A stretch of 64,000 bases of DNA from JAWKWH01 sp965204295 (GTDB taxonomy: Bacteria; Pseudomonadota; Alphaproteobacteria; Rhizobiales; Rhizobiaceae), in the NCBI GenBank assembly GCA_965204295.1, contig OZ241973.1, forward strand, positions 992,001 to 1,056,000. Direction: 5' to 3'. Below are positions 27,950-37,432 of this stretch, piece by piece (the stretch's first letter is position 1; every line of letters begins with the position of its first letter). Made by a program: the position numbers and the translations under genes. The notes under the pieces were generated by a model, which worked only from the letters and a program-made list of their open reading frames with translations, did no database searches and had not been told where the DNA came from.

Positions 27950-30736
27950 TTGACAGACCGGTCACATCCCGGAGAACCCGGCGGCCCTGACGGCATCGAG
28001 CCAATCTCGATCATCGATGAAATGGAGCGTTCCTATCTCGATTACGCCATGAGCGTGATCGTTTCCCGGGCGCTTCCCGATGTGCGCGACGGTTTGAAGC
28101 CGGTGCATCGGCGCATCCTGTTCGGCATGAGCGAACTGGGCATCGACTGGAACAAGAAATACGTCAAATGCGCCCGGGTGACCGGCGACGTTATGGGTAA
28201 ATACCATCCGCATGGCAACCAGGCGATTTACGACGCCCTGGTGCGCATGGCGCAGGATTGGTCGCTGCGCCTGCCGCTGATCGACGGGCAGGGCAATTTC
28301 GGCTCCATTGACGGCGATCCCCCGGCGGCCGAGCGCTATACCGAGTGCCGGCTGGCGAAGCCGGTCCATTCCCTGCTCGATGATCTCGACAAGGAGACGG
28401 TGGATTTCCGCGAGAACTATGACGGTACGCTGCGGGAGCCTTCGGTTCTGCCGGCCAAATTCCCTAATCTGCTGGTCAACGGCTCAGGTGGCATCGCGGT
28501 CGGAATGGCGACCAACATTCCGCCGCACAATCTGGGCGAAGTGATCGATGGCTGCATCGCCATGATCGATAATCCGGCGATCGAATTGTCGCAATTGGCG
28601 GAGATCGTTCCAGGGCCCGATTTCCCGACCGGCGGCATCGTTCTCGGCCGGTCGGGCATCTCGTCGGCCTATTTGACGGGGCGTGGCTCGATAATCATGC
28701 GCGGCAGAACCTCGATCGAACGGATACGCAACGACCGCGAGGCAATCATCGTTACCGAGGTGCCTTATCAGGTCAACAAGGCGGCGATGATTGAGAAAAT
28801 CGCCGAACTCGTACGCGAAAAGCGCCTTGAGGGCATTTCGGACATCCGCGACGAATCAGACCGTGACGGCTATCGTGTGGTCATCGAATTGAAACGCGAT
28901 GCCGTGGCCGACGTGATCCTGAATCAACTCCACAGATACACGCCTTTGCAGACATCGTTCGGCGCCAACATGGTTGCGCTCAACGGCGGCAAACCGGAGC
29001 AAATGACGCTGGCACACATGCTGCGCGCTTTCGTTGCTTTCCGGGAAGAAGTTGTGAGCCGGCGAACGAAATTCCTGCTGAAGAAGGCGCGTGAGCGGGC
29101 CCATGTTCTGGTTGGCCTGGCGATCGCGGTTGCCAATATCGACGAGGTGATCGCGCTGATCCGCGCAGCGCCGGACCCGCAAACGGCGCGCGAACAACTG
29201 ATGGACCGGCGCTGGCCGGCGAAAGACGTGGCACCGCTGATCCGGCTTATCGACGATCCGCGTCATCGCATCAACGACGACGGCACCTACAATCTGTCGG
29301 AGGAGCAGGCGCGCGCCATTCTGGAACTGCGCCTGCAACGTTTGACGGCATTGGGCCGCGACGAAATCGCCGAGGAATTGAACATCATCGGCGAGGAAAT
29401 CCGCGACTTTCTGGACATCCTGTCATCGCGCGCGCGTATTCAGCAAATCGTCAGGGACGAACTGACCGCGATCCGAGACGGGTTCGGCACGCCGCGCCGT
29501 ACCGAACTCGCCGAAGGCGGGTCGGATATGGAAGACGAAGATCTGATTGCGCGCGAGGAAATGGTCGTCACCGTCAGCCATGCCGGCTACATTAAGCGCG
29601 TGCCGCTTTCGCTCTATCGTTCCCAGCGCCGTGGCGGCAAGGGCCGAGCCGGCATGTCGACCAAGGATGAGGATTTCGTCAGCCGCATCTTCGTCGCCAA
29701 CACGCATACGCCGGTGTTGTTTTTTTCCTCGCGCGGCATCGTCTACAAGGAAAAGGTCTGGCGCCTGCCGTTCGGTTCGCCGCAATCGCGCGGCAAGGCG
29801 CTGATCAACATGCTGCCACTCCGGCAGGGCGAGCGAATCACGTCGATCATGCCGCTGCCGGAAGATGAGAACAGCTGGGGCGAACTTGACGTGATGTTCG
29901 CCACGACACGCGGCACAGTTCGGCGCAACAAGCTGTCAGACTTCGTGCAGGTCAATCGCAACGGCAAGATCGCGATGAAACTGGATGAAGAGGGTGATGA
30001 AATTCTCGATGTCCATACCTGTTCTGAAAATGACGATGTTATTTTGACCTCCGCGTTCGGACAGTGCATCCGCTTTGCCGTAACCGATGTCCGCGTATTT
30101 GCCGGTCGCAATTCCGTCGGCGTGCGGGGCATCAACCTCGCCAGGAGCGACGAGGTCATTTCGATCGCCATTCTCGGCCATATCAAGGCCACACCTGCCG
30201 AGCGCACGGCCTATCTCAAACTGACAGCAGCCGAACGGCGCGGCGAAGGCGAAGAAGCCGAAGACCCGGTTTCCGATGAGGCGGATGGCGAAGCCGATCT
30301 CGACGAGGCGCGGACCGCCGAACTGCGAGCGAAAGAACAATTCGTGCTGACGATCAGCGAGAAGGGTTACGGCAAGCGCACGTCATCCTATGATTTCCGC
30401 GTTGCAGGACGTGGCGGCAAGGGCCTGAAAGCGACCGATACATCGAAAGCGAGGGAAATCGGGCTGTTGATTGCGGCGTTCCCGGTCGAAACGGACGATC
30501 AGGTCATGCTGGTGACCGATGGCGGAAAGGTCATTCGGGTTCCGGTCGACGGGATCAGGATTGCCGGCCGCGCGACAAAGGGCGTGACGATCTTCTCAAC
30601 GGCGGAAGATGAAAAAGTCGTGTCGGTCGAGAGGATATCCGAGCCCGAGGAGGCGGCGTCCGGCGAGGATGACGATGACAGCGAAGGCGACTCATCTCCG
30701 TCAGGGGCGGAACCCGGTCGGCAAACGCCACGATGA
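27950..30736 (+). CDS. gyrA: DNA gyrase subunit A, TTG start
   Basis: A 928-residue GyrA. The breakage-reunion domain has catalytic Tyr130 in AERYTECRL; the C-terminal beta-pinwheel carries the GyrA box QRRGGKG. Two acidic insertions are visible: one in the C-terminal domain (EGEEAEDPVSDEADGEADLD) and an acidic tail. The start is TTG at 27950, because MTDRSHPGEPGG leads directly to the conserved GIEPISIIDEM and no ATG or GTG is available upstream. In the quinolone region the sequence is HPHGNQAIYD, so the residue equivalent to Ser83 of E. coli is Gln91. It heads the gyrA-coaD-ppi-queA-tgt gene order. Confidence 0.96.
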   Translation: MTDRSHPGEPGGPDGIEPISIIDEMERSYLDYAMSVIVSRALPDVRDGLKPVHRRILFGMSELGIDWNKKYVKCARVTGDVMGKYHPHGNQAIYDALVRMAQDWSLRLPLIDGQGNFGSIDGDPPAAERYTECRLAKPVHSLLDDLDKETVDFRENYDGTLREPSVLPAKFPNLLVNGSGGIAVGMATNIPPHNLGEVIDGCIAMIDNPAIELSQLAEIVPGPDFPTGGIVLGRSGISSAYLTGRGSIIMRGRTSIERIRNDREAIIVTEVPYQVNKAAMIEKIAELVREKRLEGISDIRDESDRDGYRVVIELKRDAVADVILNQLHRYTPLQTSFGANMVALNGGKPEQMTLAHMLRAFVAFREEVVSRRTKFLLKKARERAHVLVGLAIAVANIDEVIALIRAAPDPQTAREQLMDRRWPAKDVAPLIRLIDDPRHRINDDGTYNLSEEQARAILELRLQRLTALGRDEIAEELNIIGEEIRDFLDILSSRARIQQIVRDELTAIRDGFGTPRRTELAEGGSDMEDEDLIAREEMVVTVSHAGYIKRVPLSLYRSQRRGGKGRAGMSTKDEDFVSRIFVANTHTPVLFFSSRGIVYKEKVWRLPFGSPQSRGKALINMLPLRQGERITSIMPLPEDENSWGELDVMFATTRGTVRRNKLSDFVQVNRNGKIAMKLDEEGDEILDVHTCSENDDVILTSAFGQCIRFAVTDVRVFAGRNSVGVRGINLARSDEVISIAILGHIKATPAERTAYLKLTAAERRGEGEEAEDPVSDEADGEADLDEARTAELRAKEQFVLTISEKGYGKRTSSYDFRVAGRGGKGLKATDTSKAREIGLLIAAFPVETDDQVMLVTDGGKVIRVPVDGIRIAGRATKGVTIFSTAEDEKVVSVERISEPEEAASGEDDDDSEGDSSPSGAEPGRQTPR

Positions 30737-31056
30737 ACTCAGCGAATCCGACCGGGGCGGAACGTGCGTTTCTGAACCGTCCCGGTTTGCACACGCGGTT
30801 TGCCGGCTTCGTTGACCAGGGCGACGGCGGGCATGAAAATCATCATTTTGATCCTGCGGCATATCCTGTTCCACAAAACACCGGTTCTCTTTCAGGAACC
30901 GTGGAGAAAGTCCGCCGCATTCGATTTGAATGCGTTCTGATCCTTCCTTTCATCGGCGTTCATCTTTCCGTTTGCCCGATCCCGTACGCGATATCGGTTG
31001 CATTTCACGGTTCCGCGATCATAACTGCGCGCCGGAAACGCAATATGGAGGCATCA
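30737..31056. other. Intergenic region between gyrA and the LysE-type pseudogene
   Basis: About 320 bases. A frame open from 30733 runs into the LysE frame but has no family character before 31045. An imperfect hairpin (CGGTTC-TCTTTCAG-GAACCG, near 30882) lacks a T-run. I see no gene here. Confidence 0.5.
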
Positions 31057-31667
31057 GTGCCGGAGTCATCAGTTCTTCTCTCATATGTGATTTCCTCGCT
31101 ACTAGTTGCGATCGTGCCCGGGCCGTCTGTGACGCTCATCACGGCGAATGCGCTGAAGCACGGTGCGCGGGCGGGCCTTTTGAGCATGTGCGGAACCCAG
31201 ATCGGCGTCGGTTCGGTGGTTGCGGTCTTGGTTCTGGGTTACGCGGCGATCGTCAACACCATGGGGTTCGCCTTTGAAATCCTGCGTTATATCGGCGCTG
31301 CCCTGATCTGGCTGGGTATCAGGATGTGGCGATCGGATGGCGGTCTTGCCGGTGTCGAGGCCGGGAAGCGGCCTTTCGGTTCTTTCATGGCGCAGGGATT
31401 TTCGTCTTGTGGGCAAATCCCAAGGCGCTCTTGTTCCTGGGCGCCTTCATTCCGCAGTTTGTAGGTCCGGGCGGCGATACGAGCCTTCAAGTGGCGTTTC
31501 TCGGTGTTGTATTCATGATTGTCACCACCGTCTGCGACAGCATGTATGTCTTGGTGGCCAGTGGCGCGGGCGCATGGCTGTCGAAGCGGCGGGTTCGCCT
31601 GCTGGAACGGGTTTCGGGCACATTTCTGATCGGTGCGGGTGTGTGGCTTCTGGCCACACGGCGATAA
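31057..31667 (+). pseudogene. LysE/RhtB-family amino acid exporter, frameshifted
   Basis: The GTG at 31057 has an ideal GGAGG six bases before it. The first frame gives SLLVAIVPGPSVTLITANAL, the LysE signature, up to FGSFMAQGF; at 31399-31402 (TTTT) the reading must move by one base, after which FVLWANPKALLFLGAFIPQF and the last helices follow to 31667. One extra T would restore the complete protein of about 204 residues. LysE proteins export amino acids. The change in a homopolymer may be real phase-variable damage or a base-calling error. Confidence 0.85.
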
Positions 31668-31684
31668 TGGATAAGGAAACAGCG

Positions 31685-32048
31685 ATGAGACATCACGGAA
31701 TTCGGCTTGTCACAGCCGTGCCGGCACGGCAATGTTGGCGTTTTCATCGAATGCCCATGCAACCTTCACCGACAGATACTACATCACCGGTTGCGATGGC
31801 ATCGGCTCGGATGCGGAAGCCACACCCGACATCGACTCGATGCCGGTCTTGCAAATCCTGCGCGCCACGATTGCCGCAGGCGGTCAGGCGACGGAAACAT
31901 GCTGGCCACCGATGTTACCGACAATGAGATTGGCGGCATCGTTGCTCCTCTGCGATTTTTCTCTGCTGAAGGTGATGGCACCCTCGTAGGCGGCTGCGCA
32001 TTGACGATAGACGGACATAGAGCCCATGCGGAATGTGTGTGGCAGTAG
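31685..32048 (+). pseudogene. Small exported protein, frameshifted twice
   Basis: Three frames combine to a plausible secreted protein of about 120 residues: RHHGIRLVTAV, then AMLAFSSNAHATFTDRYYIT (signal peptide with cleavage after AHA and the mature start), and finally NMLATDVTDNEIGGIVAPL...GCALTIDGHRAHAECVWQ. Two Cys residues (in TGCDG and GGCAL/AECV) suggest a disulfide in the periplasm. No family is recognised. The shifts lie near 31722 and 31895. It is possible that only a combination of sequencing errors breaks it. Confidence 0.5.
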
Positions 32049-32113
32049 AACCGAAGTCCCCGGCATTTACCAAGCCGATTGCGTTAAACGCTCCACACGG
32101 CTAGAAGCGGGCC

Positions 32114-32611
32114 ATGTCCAGAACCGCCATTTATGCCGGATCGTTCGACCCGTTGACCAACGGGCATCTTGATGTGCTGAAAGGCGCACTCGCCGTCGCC
32201 GATACGGTGGTTGCGGCCATCGGAATCCATCCCGGCAAGGCGCCGTTGTTTTCGTTTGAAGAACGCATGGCGCTGATCGAGAAATCGTGCACTGACGAAT
32301 TTGGCGAGGATGCCGGTCGAATCGGCGTTGTCGCCTTCGATAGTCTGGTGGTGTACGCCGCGCGCCGGCATGAAGCGTCGATCATCATTCGCGGCCTTCG
32401 CGATGGCGCCGATCTCGACTACGAAATGCAGATGGCGGGCATGAACGAAATCATGGCGCCTGAGTTGCAGACGGTGTTCATACCAGCCAGCCCGCCGGTT
32501 CGAACCATTACCGCCACATTGGTGCGCCAGATCGCATCCATGGGCGGCGATATTCGTCCGTTCGTACCCGGCGCGGTTGCGGAGGCGCTTGCTGCGAAAT
32601 TTTCTTCCTGA
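32114..32611 (+). CDS. coaD: Phosphopantetheine adenylyltransferase
   Basis: A 165-residue enzyme that joins phosphopantetheine and ATP to dephospho-CoA, the fourth step of CoA synthesis. The nucleotidyltransferase motif is GSFDPLTNGHLDVL (T/HxGH type), and IIRGLRDGADLDYE is the standard middle motif. In the ISSTxxR position the sequence is RTITATLVRQIAS, slightly unusual but in place. The gene lies between gyrA and two cyclophilin genes, as usual in Rhizobiales. Confidence 0.96.
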   Translation: MSRTAIYAGSFDPLTNGHLDVLKGALAVADTVVAAIGIHPGKAPLFSFEERMALIEKSCTDEFGEDAGRIGVVAFDSLVVYAARRHEASIIIRGLRDGADLDYEMQMAGMNEIMAPELQTVFIPASPPVRTITATLVRQIASMGGDIRPFVPGAVAEALAAKFSS

Positions 32612-32630
32612 AATCCTGTTGGAGTATTCA

Positions 32631-33218
32631 ATGACCATTTCACGCCGCCTTTTGCTCGGCATGTCCGCCGTAGTGATGATTTCGTTCCGCACCGCCGCGC
32701 AAGCCGCCGAGCCTGAAAACACCGTGATCGTCACACTGAAGGATGGCGATGTTGTCATTGCGCTTCGCCCCGATATTGCACCGAAACATGTCGAGCGGAT
32801 CAAGGCGCTTGTGCGGGCCGGCGAATATGACAATGTCGCCTTTCATCGGGTGATCGACGGATTTATGGCGCAGACCGGCGATGTAGAGTTCGGCGATATG
32901 GAAGACGGTTTCGATGCGCGCAAGGCCGGCACCGGCGGATCGGAACGCAGCGACGTTCAGGCCGAATTCACCAATACGGCAGGCTTTGAGCGCGGTACGG
33001 TCGGCATGGCGCGCGCAGGGGATCCGAACTCCGCCAACTCGCAGTTTTTCATCATGTTTTCACCGGCGCCGCACCTGAACGGTCAGTATACGATCGTTGG
33101 CGAAGTTGAGAGCGGCATGGAGCATGTCGACGCGATCAAGAAGGGATCGCGGTCGCAAAACGGAGCGGTCACCAAACCGGACCGCATGATCAAGGTCCGG
33201 ACCGCGGCGGACGGATGA
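32631..33218 (+). CDS. Periplasmic peptidyl-prolyl cis-trans isomerase (cyclophilin)
   Basis: A 195-residue cyclophilin with an N-terminal export signal: SRRLLLGMSAVVM...AAQAA, cleaved probably after AQA. Twin Arg before the hydrophobic stretch would allow the Tat route, though Sec is equally likely. Catalytic features: FHRVIDGFMAQTGD and GMARAGDPNSANSQFFIMF. The ATG at 32631 has TTGGAG seven bases upstream. Its stop overlaps nothing, but the next cyclophilin begins 29 bases later, probably in one operon. Confidence 0.92.
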   Translation: MTISRRLLLGMSAVVMISFRTAAQAAEPENTVIVTLKDGDVVIALRPDIAPKHVERIKALVRAGEYDNVAFHRVIDGFMAQTGDVEFGDMEDGFDARKAGTGGSERSDVQAEFTNTAGFERGTVGMARAGDPNSANSQFFIMFSPAPHLNGQYTIVGEVESGMEHVDAIKKGSRSQNGAVTKPDRMIKVRTAADG

Positions 33219-33247
33219 TTTCAATACGACCGGAAGGAGCGAAACAC

Positions 33248-33721
33248 ATGGCGGACACAAAAGATCCGGAAAACACGATTGTGATGGGGACGACCCAGGG
33301 CGAGGTCGTCATCGCGCTATATCCCGACCTTGCACCCGGACACGTAAACCGGATCAAGGAATTGTCACGCAAGAACTTTTACGACGGCATCGTTTTCCAT
33401 CGCGTCATTGACGGATTCATGGCGCAAACCGGCGATCCGACCGGTACGGGCACGGGCGGTTCCGATAAACCGGATCTTCAGGCGGAATTCTCCAATGCCA
33501 ATCACGGCCGCGGCGCTTGCTCAATGGCGCGGGCGCAAAATCCGAATTCCGCCAATTCCCAGTTTTTCATCTGCTTCGACGATGCGTCGTTTCTCGACCG
33601 TCAGTATACGGTCTGGGGTCAGGTGATCGAAGGCATGGAGAACGTCGACAGGATCAAGCGCGGCCAACCGGCGCGGAACCCCGACAGCATCGTCACGATG
33701 CGCGTGGCCGCGGACGTCTGA
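33248..33721 (+). CDS. ppiB: Cytoplasmic peptidyl-prolyl cis-trans isomerase (cyclophilin)
   Basis: A 157-residue cyclophilin without signal peptide. FHRVIDGFMAQTGDPTGTGTGG and SMARAQNPNSANSQFFICFDD carry the proline-isomerase site. GGAAGGAG precedes the ATG. It is the cytoplasmic partner of the exported paralogue immediately upstream and is followed 24 bases later by queA. Confidence 0.93.
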   Translation: MADTKDPENTIVMGTTQGEVVIALYPDLAPGHVNRIKELSRKNFYDGIVFHRVIDGFMAQTGDPTGTGTGGSDKPDLQAEFSNANHGRGACSMARAQNPNSANSQFFICFDDASFLDRQYTVWGQVIEGMENVDRIKRGQPARNPDSIVTMRVAADV

Positions 33722-33745
33722 CGCGGCTCACGGAGCGAGGGTGCG

Positions 33746-34822
33746 ATGCGGGTCGACCGGTTCGACTTTGATTTGCCGGAGGATCGCATCGCGCTGCGCC
33801 CGCTGTCTCCACGCGATTCCGCCCGCTTGCTGGTTGTTAGCGGCAGCGGCGCCCTGAGCGATCGTTCGGTGCGCGATTTGCCGGACTTGCTCAATCCGGG
33901 CGATGCGCTGGTGTTCAATGACACCAAGGTAATTCCGGCGCGGCTCTCCGGCTTGCGGCTTCGCGGGGATACGTCCGCGCGCATTGAGGCGACACTGCAC
34001 ATGCGTACGGCGCCGGATCGCTGGAAAGCGTTTTTGAAACCCGCCAAACGGGTAATCAAGGGTGAACGGATCGCATTCGGCGGAACAGGTGAAGCCTGCC
34101 ACGCGACGACACTCGACGCGACGGTAATCTCAAAGAGCGAAGGCGGAGAGGCAGAACTTGCATTCGAGTTCTCGGGCCCCGCGCTGGACGCGGCCTTGCA
34201 TGCTTCCGGCGATGTACCGTTACCGCCCTATATTGCCTCGAAGCGGCCCGGCGATGACCGTGACCGCGCGGATTACCAGACGATCTATGCGCGCGAGGAA
34301 GGCGCGGTCGCAGCACCCACGGCCGGTCTTCATTTCACACCCGAATTGATGGACCGGCTCGATGCCGCCGGGATTGAGCGCCATTTCGTGACGCTGCATG
34401 TGGGCGTGGGCACGTTCCTGCCGGTCAAGGCGGATGACACCGATGATCACATAATGCACGCCGAAACCGGCGAAGTCAGCGCCGCTACCGCCGCCGCGCT
34501 GAACGATGTCAAGGCCCGCGGCAACAGGATCGTTTCGGTGGGCACGACTTCGCTCCGGTTGCTCGAAAGCGCAGCAGGGGCGGACGGGGCGGTCGAGCCA
34601 TGGTCCGGAGCGACCGACATATTCATCACTCCGGGATACGGGTTCGGGACCGCCGATGTCCTGATGACCAATTTTCATCTGCCGCGTTCGACCTTGTTCA
34701 TGCTTGTATCCGCCTTTAGCGAACTTGAGACGATGAAGTCCGCCTACGTGCATGCGATCGAAACCGGTTATCGGTTCTATTCCTATGGTGATTCCAGCCT
34801 GTTGTTCAGGAGCGGTCGATGA
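33746..34822 (+). CDS. queA: tRNA preQ1(34) S-adenosylmethionine ribosyltransferase-isomerase
   Basis: A 358-residue QueA, which transfers and rearranges the ribosyl part of S-adenosylmethionine onto preQ1 in tRNA, giving epoxyqueuosine. Family motifs: FDFDLPEDRIALRPL at the N-terminus, PPYIASKRPGDDRDRADYQTIYA, HVGVGTFLPVKAD and TNFHLPRSTLFMLVSAF. The stop overlaps the tgt start by 4 bases, coupling the two queuosine steps. Confidence 0.97.
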   Translation: MRVDRFDFDLPEDRIALRPLSPRDSARLLVVSGSGALSDRSVRDLPDLLNPGDALVFNDTKVIPARLSGLRLRGDTSARIEATLHMRTAPDRWKAFLKPAKRVIKGERIAFGGTGEACHATTLDATVISKSEGGEAELAFEFSGPALDAALHASGDVPLPPYIASKRPGDDRDRADYQTIYAREEGAVAAPTAGLHFTPELMDRLDAAGIERHFVTLHVGVGTFLPVKADDTDDHIMHAETGEVSAATAAALNDVKARGNRIVSVGTTSLRLLESAAGADGAVEPWSGATDIFITPGYGFGTADVLMTNFHLPRSTLFMLVSAFSELETMKSAYVHAIETGYRFYSYGDSSLLFRSGR

Positions 34823-35949
34823 CCGGCGAATTCAGGTTCAAGCTCGTCGCGAACGATAAGAGAGCACGGCGCGGCGAGATCTCGACGCCTCGCGGTAAAG
34901 TCCGCACGCCAGCTTTCATGCCCGTCGGCACCGCGGCGACGGTGAAGGCCATGTATATGCACCAGGTGCGCGAACTCGGCACCGATATCATCCTCGCCAA
35001 CACCTATCATTTGATGTTGCGGCCCGGCGCGGAGCGGATGGCGCGGCTTGGCGGTCTGCACGAATTCTGCAGCTGGAACGGGCCTGTCCTGACCGATTCG
35101 GGCGGCTTTCAGGTCATGTCGCTGGCGCGACTGAGAAAGCTTGACGAAAACGGCGTGACATTCCGCTCGCATATCGATGGCTCGCCGTTTGAAATGACGC
35201 CGGAACGGTCGATCGAGATTCAGGGGGTGTTGGGATCCGATATCCAGATGCAGCTCGACGAATGTACCGCGCTGCCGGTGGAAAAAGCGGAAATCGAGCG
35301 CGCCATGGAACTGTCCCTGCGATGGGCCGAGCGCTGCAAGAACGCCTTCGGCGAACAATCCGGCAAGGCGATGTTCGGCATCGTTCAGGGCGGCGATAAT
35401 CCGCGTCTGCGGATGAAGTCGGCAAAGGCGCTGACGGGAATGGACCTCAAGGGTTATGCGCTTGGCGGCCTGGCCGTTGGCGAGCCGCAGGTCGTGATGC
35501 TTGACATGCTCGACGTCACATGTCCGGCGCTTCCCGCAGAAAAACCACGTTACCTGATGGGCGTCGGGACGCCGGACGATATCATGAAAAGTGTAGCCCG
35601 CGGGATCGACATGTTCGATTGCGTGATGCCGACACGGGCAGGTCGACACGGCCTTGCCTACACGCGCCGCGGGAAGATCAACCTTCGAAATGCCCGTCAT
35701 GCGGAAGATCCGCGCCCACTGGATGAGGAAAGCGATTGCCCGGCGGCCCGCGACTACTCACGCGCATACCTGCATCATCTGGTCAAGGCCGGCGAACCGC
35801 TCGGCGCCATGTTGTTTACCTGGAACAACCTTGCCTATTACCAATGGCTGATGGCGGGCATTCGAAATTCAATTGAAAACGGCTCATTCGACAGTTACCG
35901 CGATGGCGCTCAGGAAATGTGGACCAAGGGCGATATCGAACCGTTGTAA
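34819..35949 (+). CDS. tgt: tRNA-guanine transglycosylase with incomplete zinc motif
   Basis: A 376-residue TGT that exchanges G34 for preQ1 in tRNA. The general acid/base region LTDSGGFQVMSL and the nucleophile Asp267 in DMFDCVMPTRAGRHG are present. The usual zinc motif CxCx2C is not: the aligned residues are Ser305, Cys307 and Ala310 (ESDCPAARDYSRAYLHH); only one Cys and the later His remain. I suspect this is a feature of the lineage, because the rest is well conserved. Translationally coupled to queA. Confidence 0.95.
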   Translation: MTGEFRFKLVANDKRARRGEISTPRGKVRTPAFMPVGTAATVKAMYMHQVRELGTDIILANTYHLMLRPGAERMARLGGLHEFCSWNGPVLTDSGGFQVMSLARLRKLDENGVTFRSHIDGSPFEMTPERSIEIQGVLGSDIQMQLDECTALPVEKAEIERAMELSLRWAERCKNAFGEQSGKAMFGIVQGGDNPRLRMKSAKALTGMDLKGYALGGLAVGEPQVVMLDMLDVTCPALPAEKPRYLMGVGTPDDIMKSVARGIDMFDCVMPTRAGRHGLAYTRRGKINLRNARHAEDPRPLDEESDCPAARDYSRAYLHHLVKAGEPLGAMLFTWNNLAYYQWLMAGIRNSIENGSFDSYRDGAQEMWTKGDIEPL

Positions 35950-35971
35950 TACCGCCGAAACCGTCAGGGTG

Positions 35972-36535
35972 TCATCTCGGCGCGCGCTTGGCCAATATGC
36001 GCTGCAGGGTCCGGCGGTGCATGTTGAGACGGCGAGCGGTTTCCGAAACATTACGGTCGCAGCTCTCGTAAACACGCTGAATATGTTCCCAGCGCACCCG
36101 GTCCGCCGACATCGGATTTTCCGGCGGCGGGGCTTTCTCGCCCGGCTGGCGCGTCAACGCAGCATATACATCGCCCGCGTCGACCGGTTTTGACAGATAA
36201 TTGATGACGCCGAGTTTTACCGCGGTCACCGCCGTGGCGATGTTGCCGTATCCGGTCAGGATGATAGCCCGAGAATCATCGCGCCAGCCTTGAATAGCCT
36301 CAATCACGTCCAACCCGTTGCCATCGCCCAGCCGCATGTCCACTACCGCAAACGCCGGTGGTGCGCCGCGGGCCTTGCGGATTGCCTCGGCCACCGTTTC
36401 GGCTGTGTCCACGGTAAATCCGCACTGTTCCATAGCACGGGCAAGGCGCGTCAGAAAAGGCTTGTCGTCGTCGACAATCAGCAGGCTATTGTCGCTGCCC
36501 GGTATGGCATTGTTGGATTGTCCGTTTTCCCTCAT
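35972..36535 (-). CDS. regA: RegA/ActR/PrrA-type response regulator
   Basis: A 187-residue two-component regulator. Receiver domain: acidic pocket VDDD (22-24), phospho-acceptor Asp66 in VVDMRLGDGNG, Lys in LSKPVD. The C-terminal Fis-like helix-turn-helix ends NVSETARRLNMHRRTLQRIL, the near-invariant DNA-binding helix of RegA/ActR/PrrA. These regulators control redox, carbon and nitrogen metabolism together with the RegB/ActS kinase. Here that kinase gene, upstream on the same strand, is truncated. ATG 36535 follows GGAAAAG; another ATG at 36550 is possible. Confidence 0.93.
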   Translation of the reverse strand: MRENGQSNNAIPGSDNSLLIVDDDKPFLTRLARAMEQCGFTVDTAETVAEAIRKARGAPPAFAVVDMRLGDGNGLDVIEAIQGWRDDSRAIILTGYGNIATAVTAVKLGVINYLSKPVDAGDVYAALTRQPGEKAPPPENPMSADRVRWEHIQRVYESCDRNVSETARRLNMHRRTLQRILAKRAPR

Positions 36536-36616
36536 GGTCGTCTTTTCCATGCAATTGTCTTTTGACGACGCTTTTATTGCAGTTTTTCAAGGTTTCCAAA
36601 TCAGGCAGGCGTCAAT

Positions 36617-37309
36617 TCACCGGCGCCTGCCGGATTTCCGTGCATTATCGCCGTGATGGACGTCGTCGGCCAGCGCCCTTTCCATTTCCCTTGCCACGAG
36701 CGCGATCGTTGCAAGCGGGGTTCCAAGTTCGTGCGCCGCTGCCAGCTTGCGCGCCTCATCGGCAACCCGCCATGCGTAAATGGATGTGAACAGTATGGTG
36801 GACACGACGGCGAACCAGACGCCGGCGACATAAATCCGCGGAACGGACAACTCCGCGCCCGGCAACCAGGGCAACGGCAGATGGTAAAACGCCAGGATGG
36901 TGACGATGGCGACAATCAGGACGCCAAGCAGCGCCATATGTCTCACGGGCATTGATGTAGCCGATATGACGGTCGGCGCCGCCGTCAGCAACGCGAACGG
37001 ATTGGTCAATCCGCCGGTCAGGTAAAGCAGTCCCGCCAGTTGCAAAACGTCGTAGGTCAAAATGGTCAGTGCCGGATAGAGCGTCAGCCGGTGACTGGCC
37101 GGATATCGCAGCGCAAGATAGACATTCAACACCGCCGAGCAGGCGATCAGAACGCCACATTCGAGTTCCGGCAGCGGAAATCCGATCACATAGGTTACGA
37201 TCACGACCGCCACGCTCTGACCGATGACCGCCAGCCAGCGCAACCGGATCAGGGTATTGAGTCTGAGGCAGCGGCTCAGATTGAGATTTGTGCTTTCCAC
37301 TTCCACCAT
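36617..37309 (-). pseudogene. regB: RegB/ActS-type sensor kinase, internal deletion and lost ATPase domain
   Basis: The six-helix sensor domain is complete (RLRWLAVIGQSVAVVIVTYV onwards; quinone-region motif GGLTNPFALL is present) and the phosphorylated His193 is kept in AAHELGTPLATIALVARE. But the linker between the last helix and the His box is missing (EARKLA joins AAHELG directly, about 28 residues shorter than relatives) and the protein stops about 37 residues after the His, so the redox Cys and the whole HATPase domain are absent. Intact relatives have about 420-460 residues. Only about 80 bases separate it from regA. Confidence 0.85.
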
Positions 37310-37432
37310 TTCGGCGTTTTAAGCGCGAATGGCGGTTACAGGCAAAACCTTATTTGACTCGCGGTTTGGCGCGGCTGGTCGGCTCCGTGGTCTCTGGATG
37401 CTCCGACCGGCCATGTTTCGGATAGCGTCCCT

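Noticed and set aside
30882..30901. Hairpin CGGTTC...GAACCG after gyrA, as a terminator
   Set aside because: Six base pairs without a following T-run.
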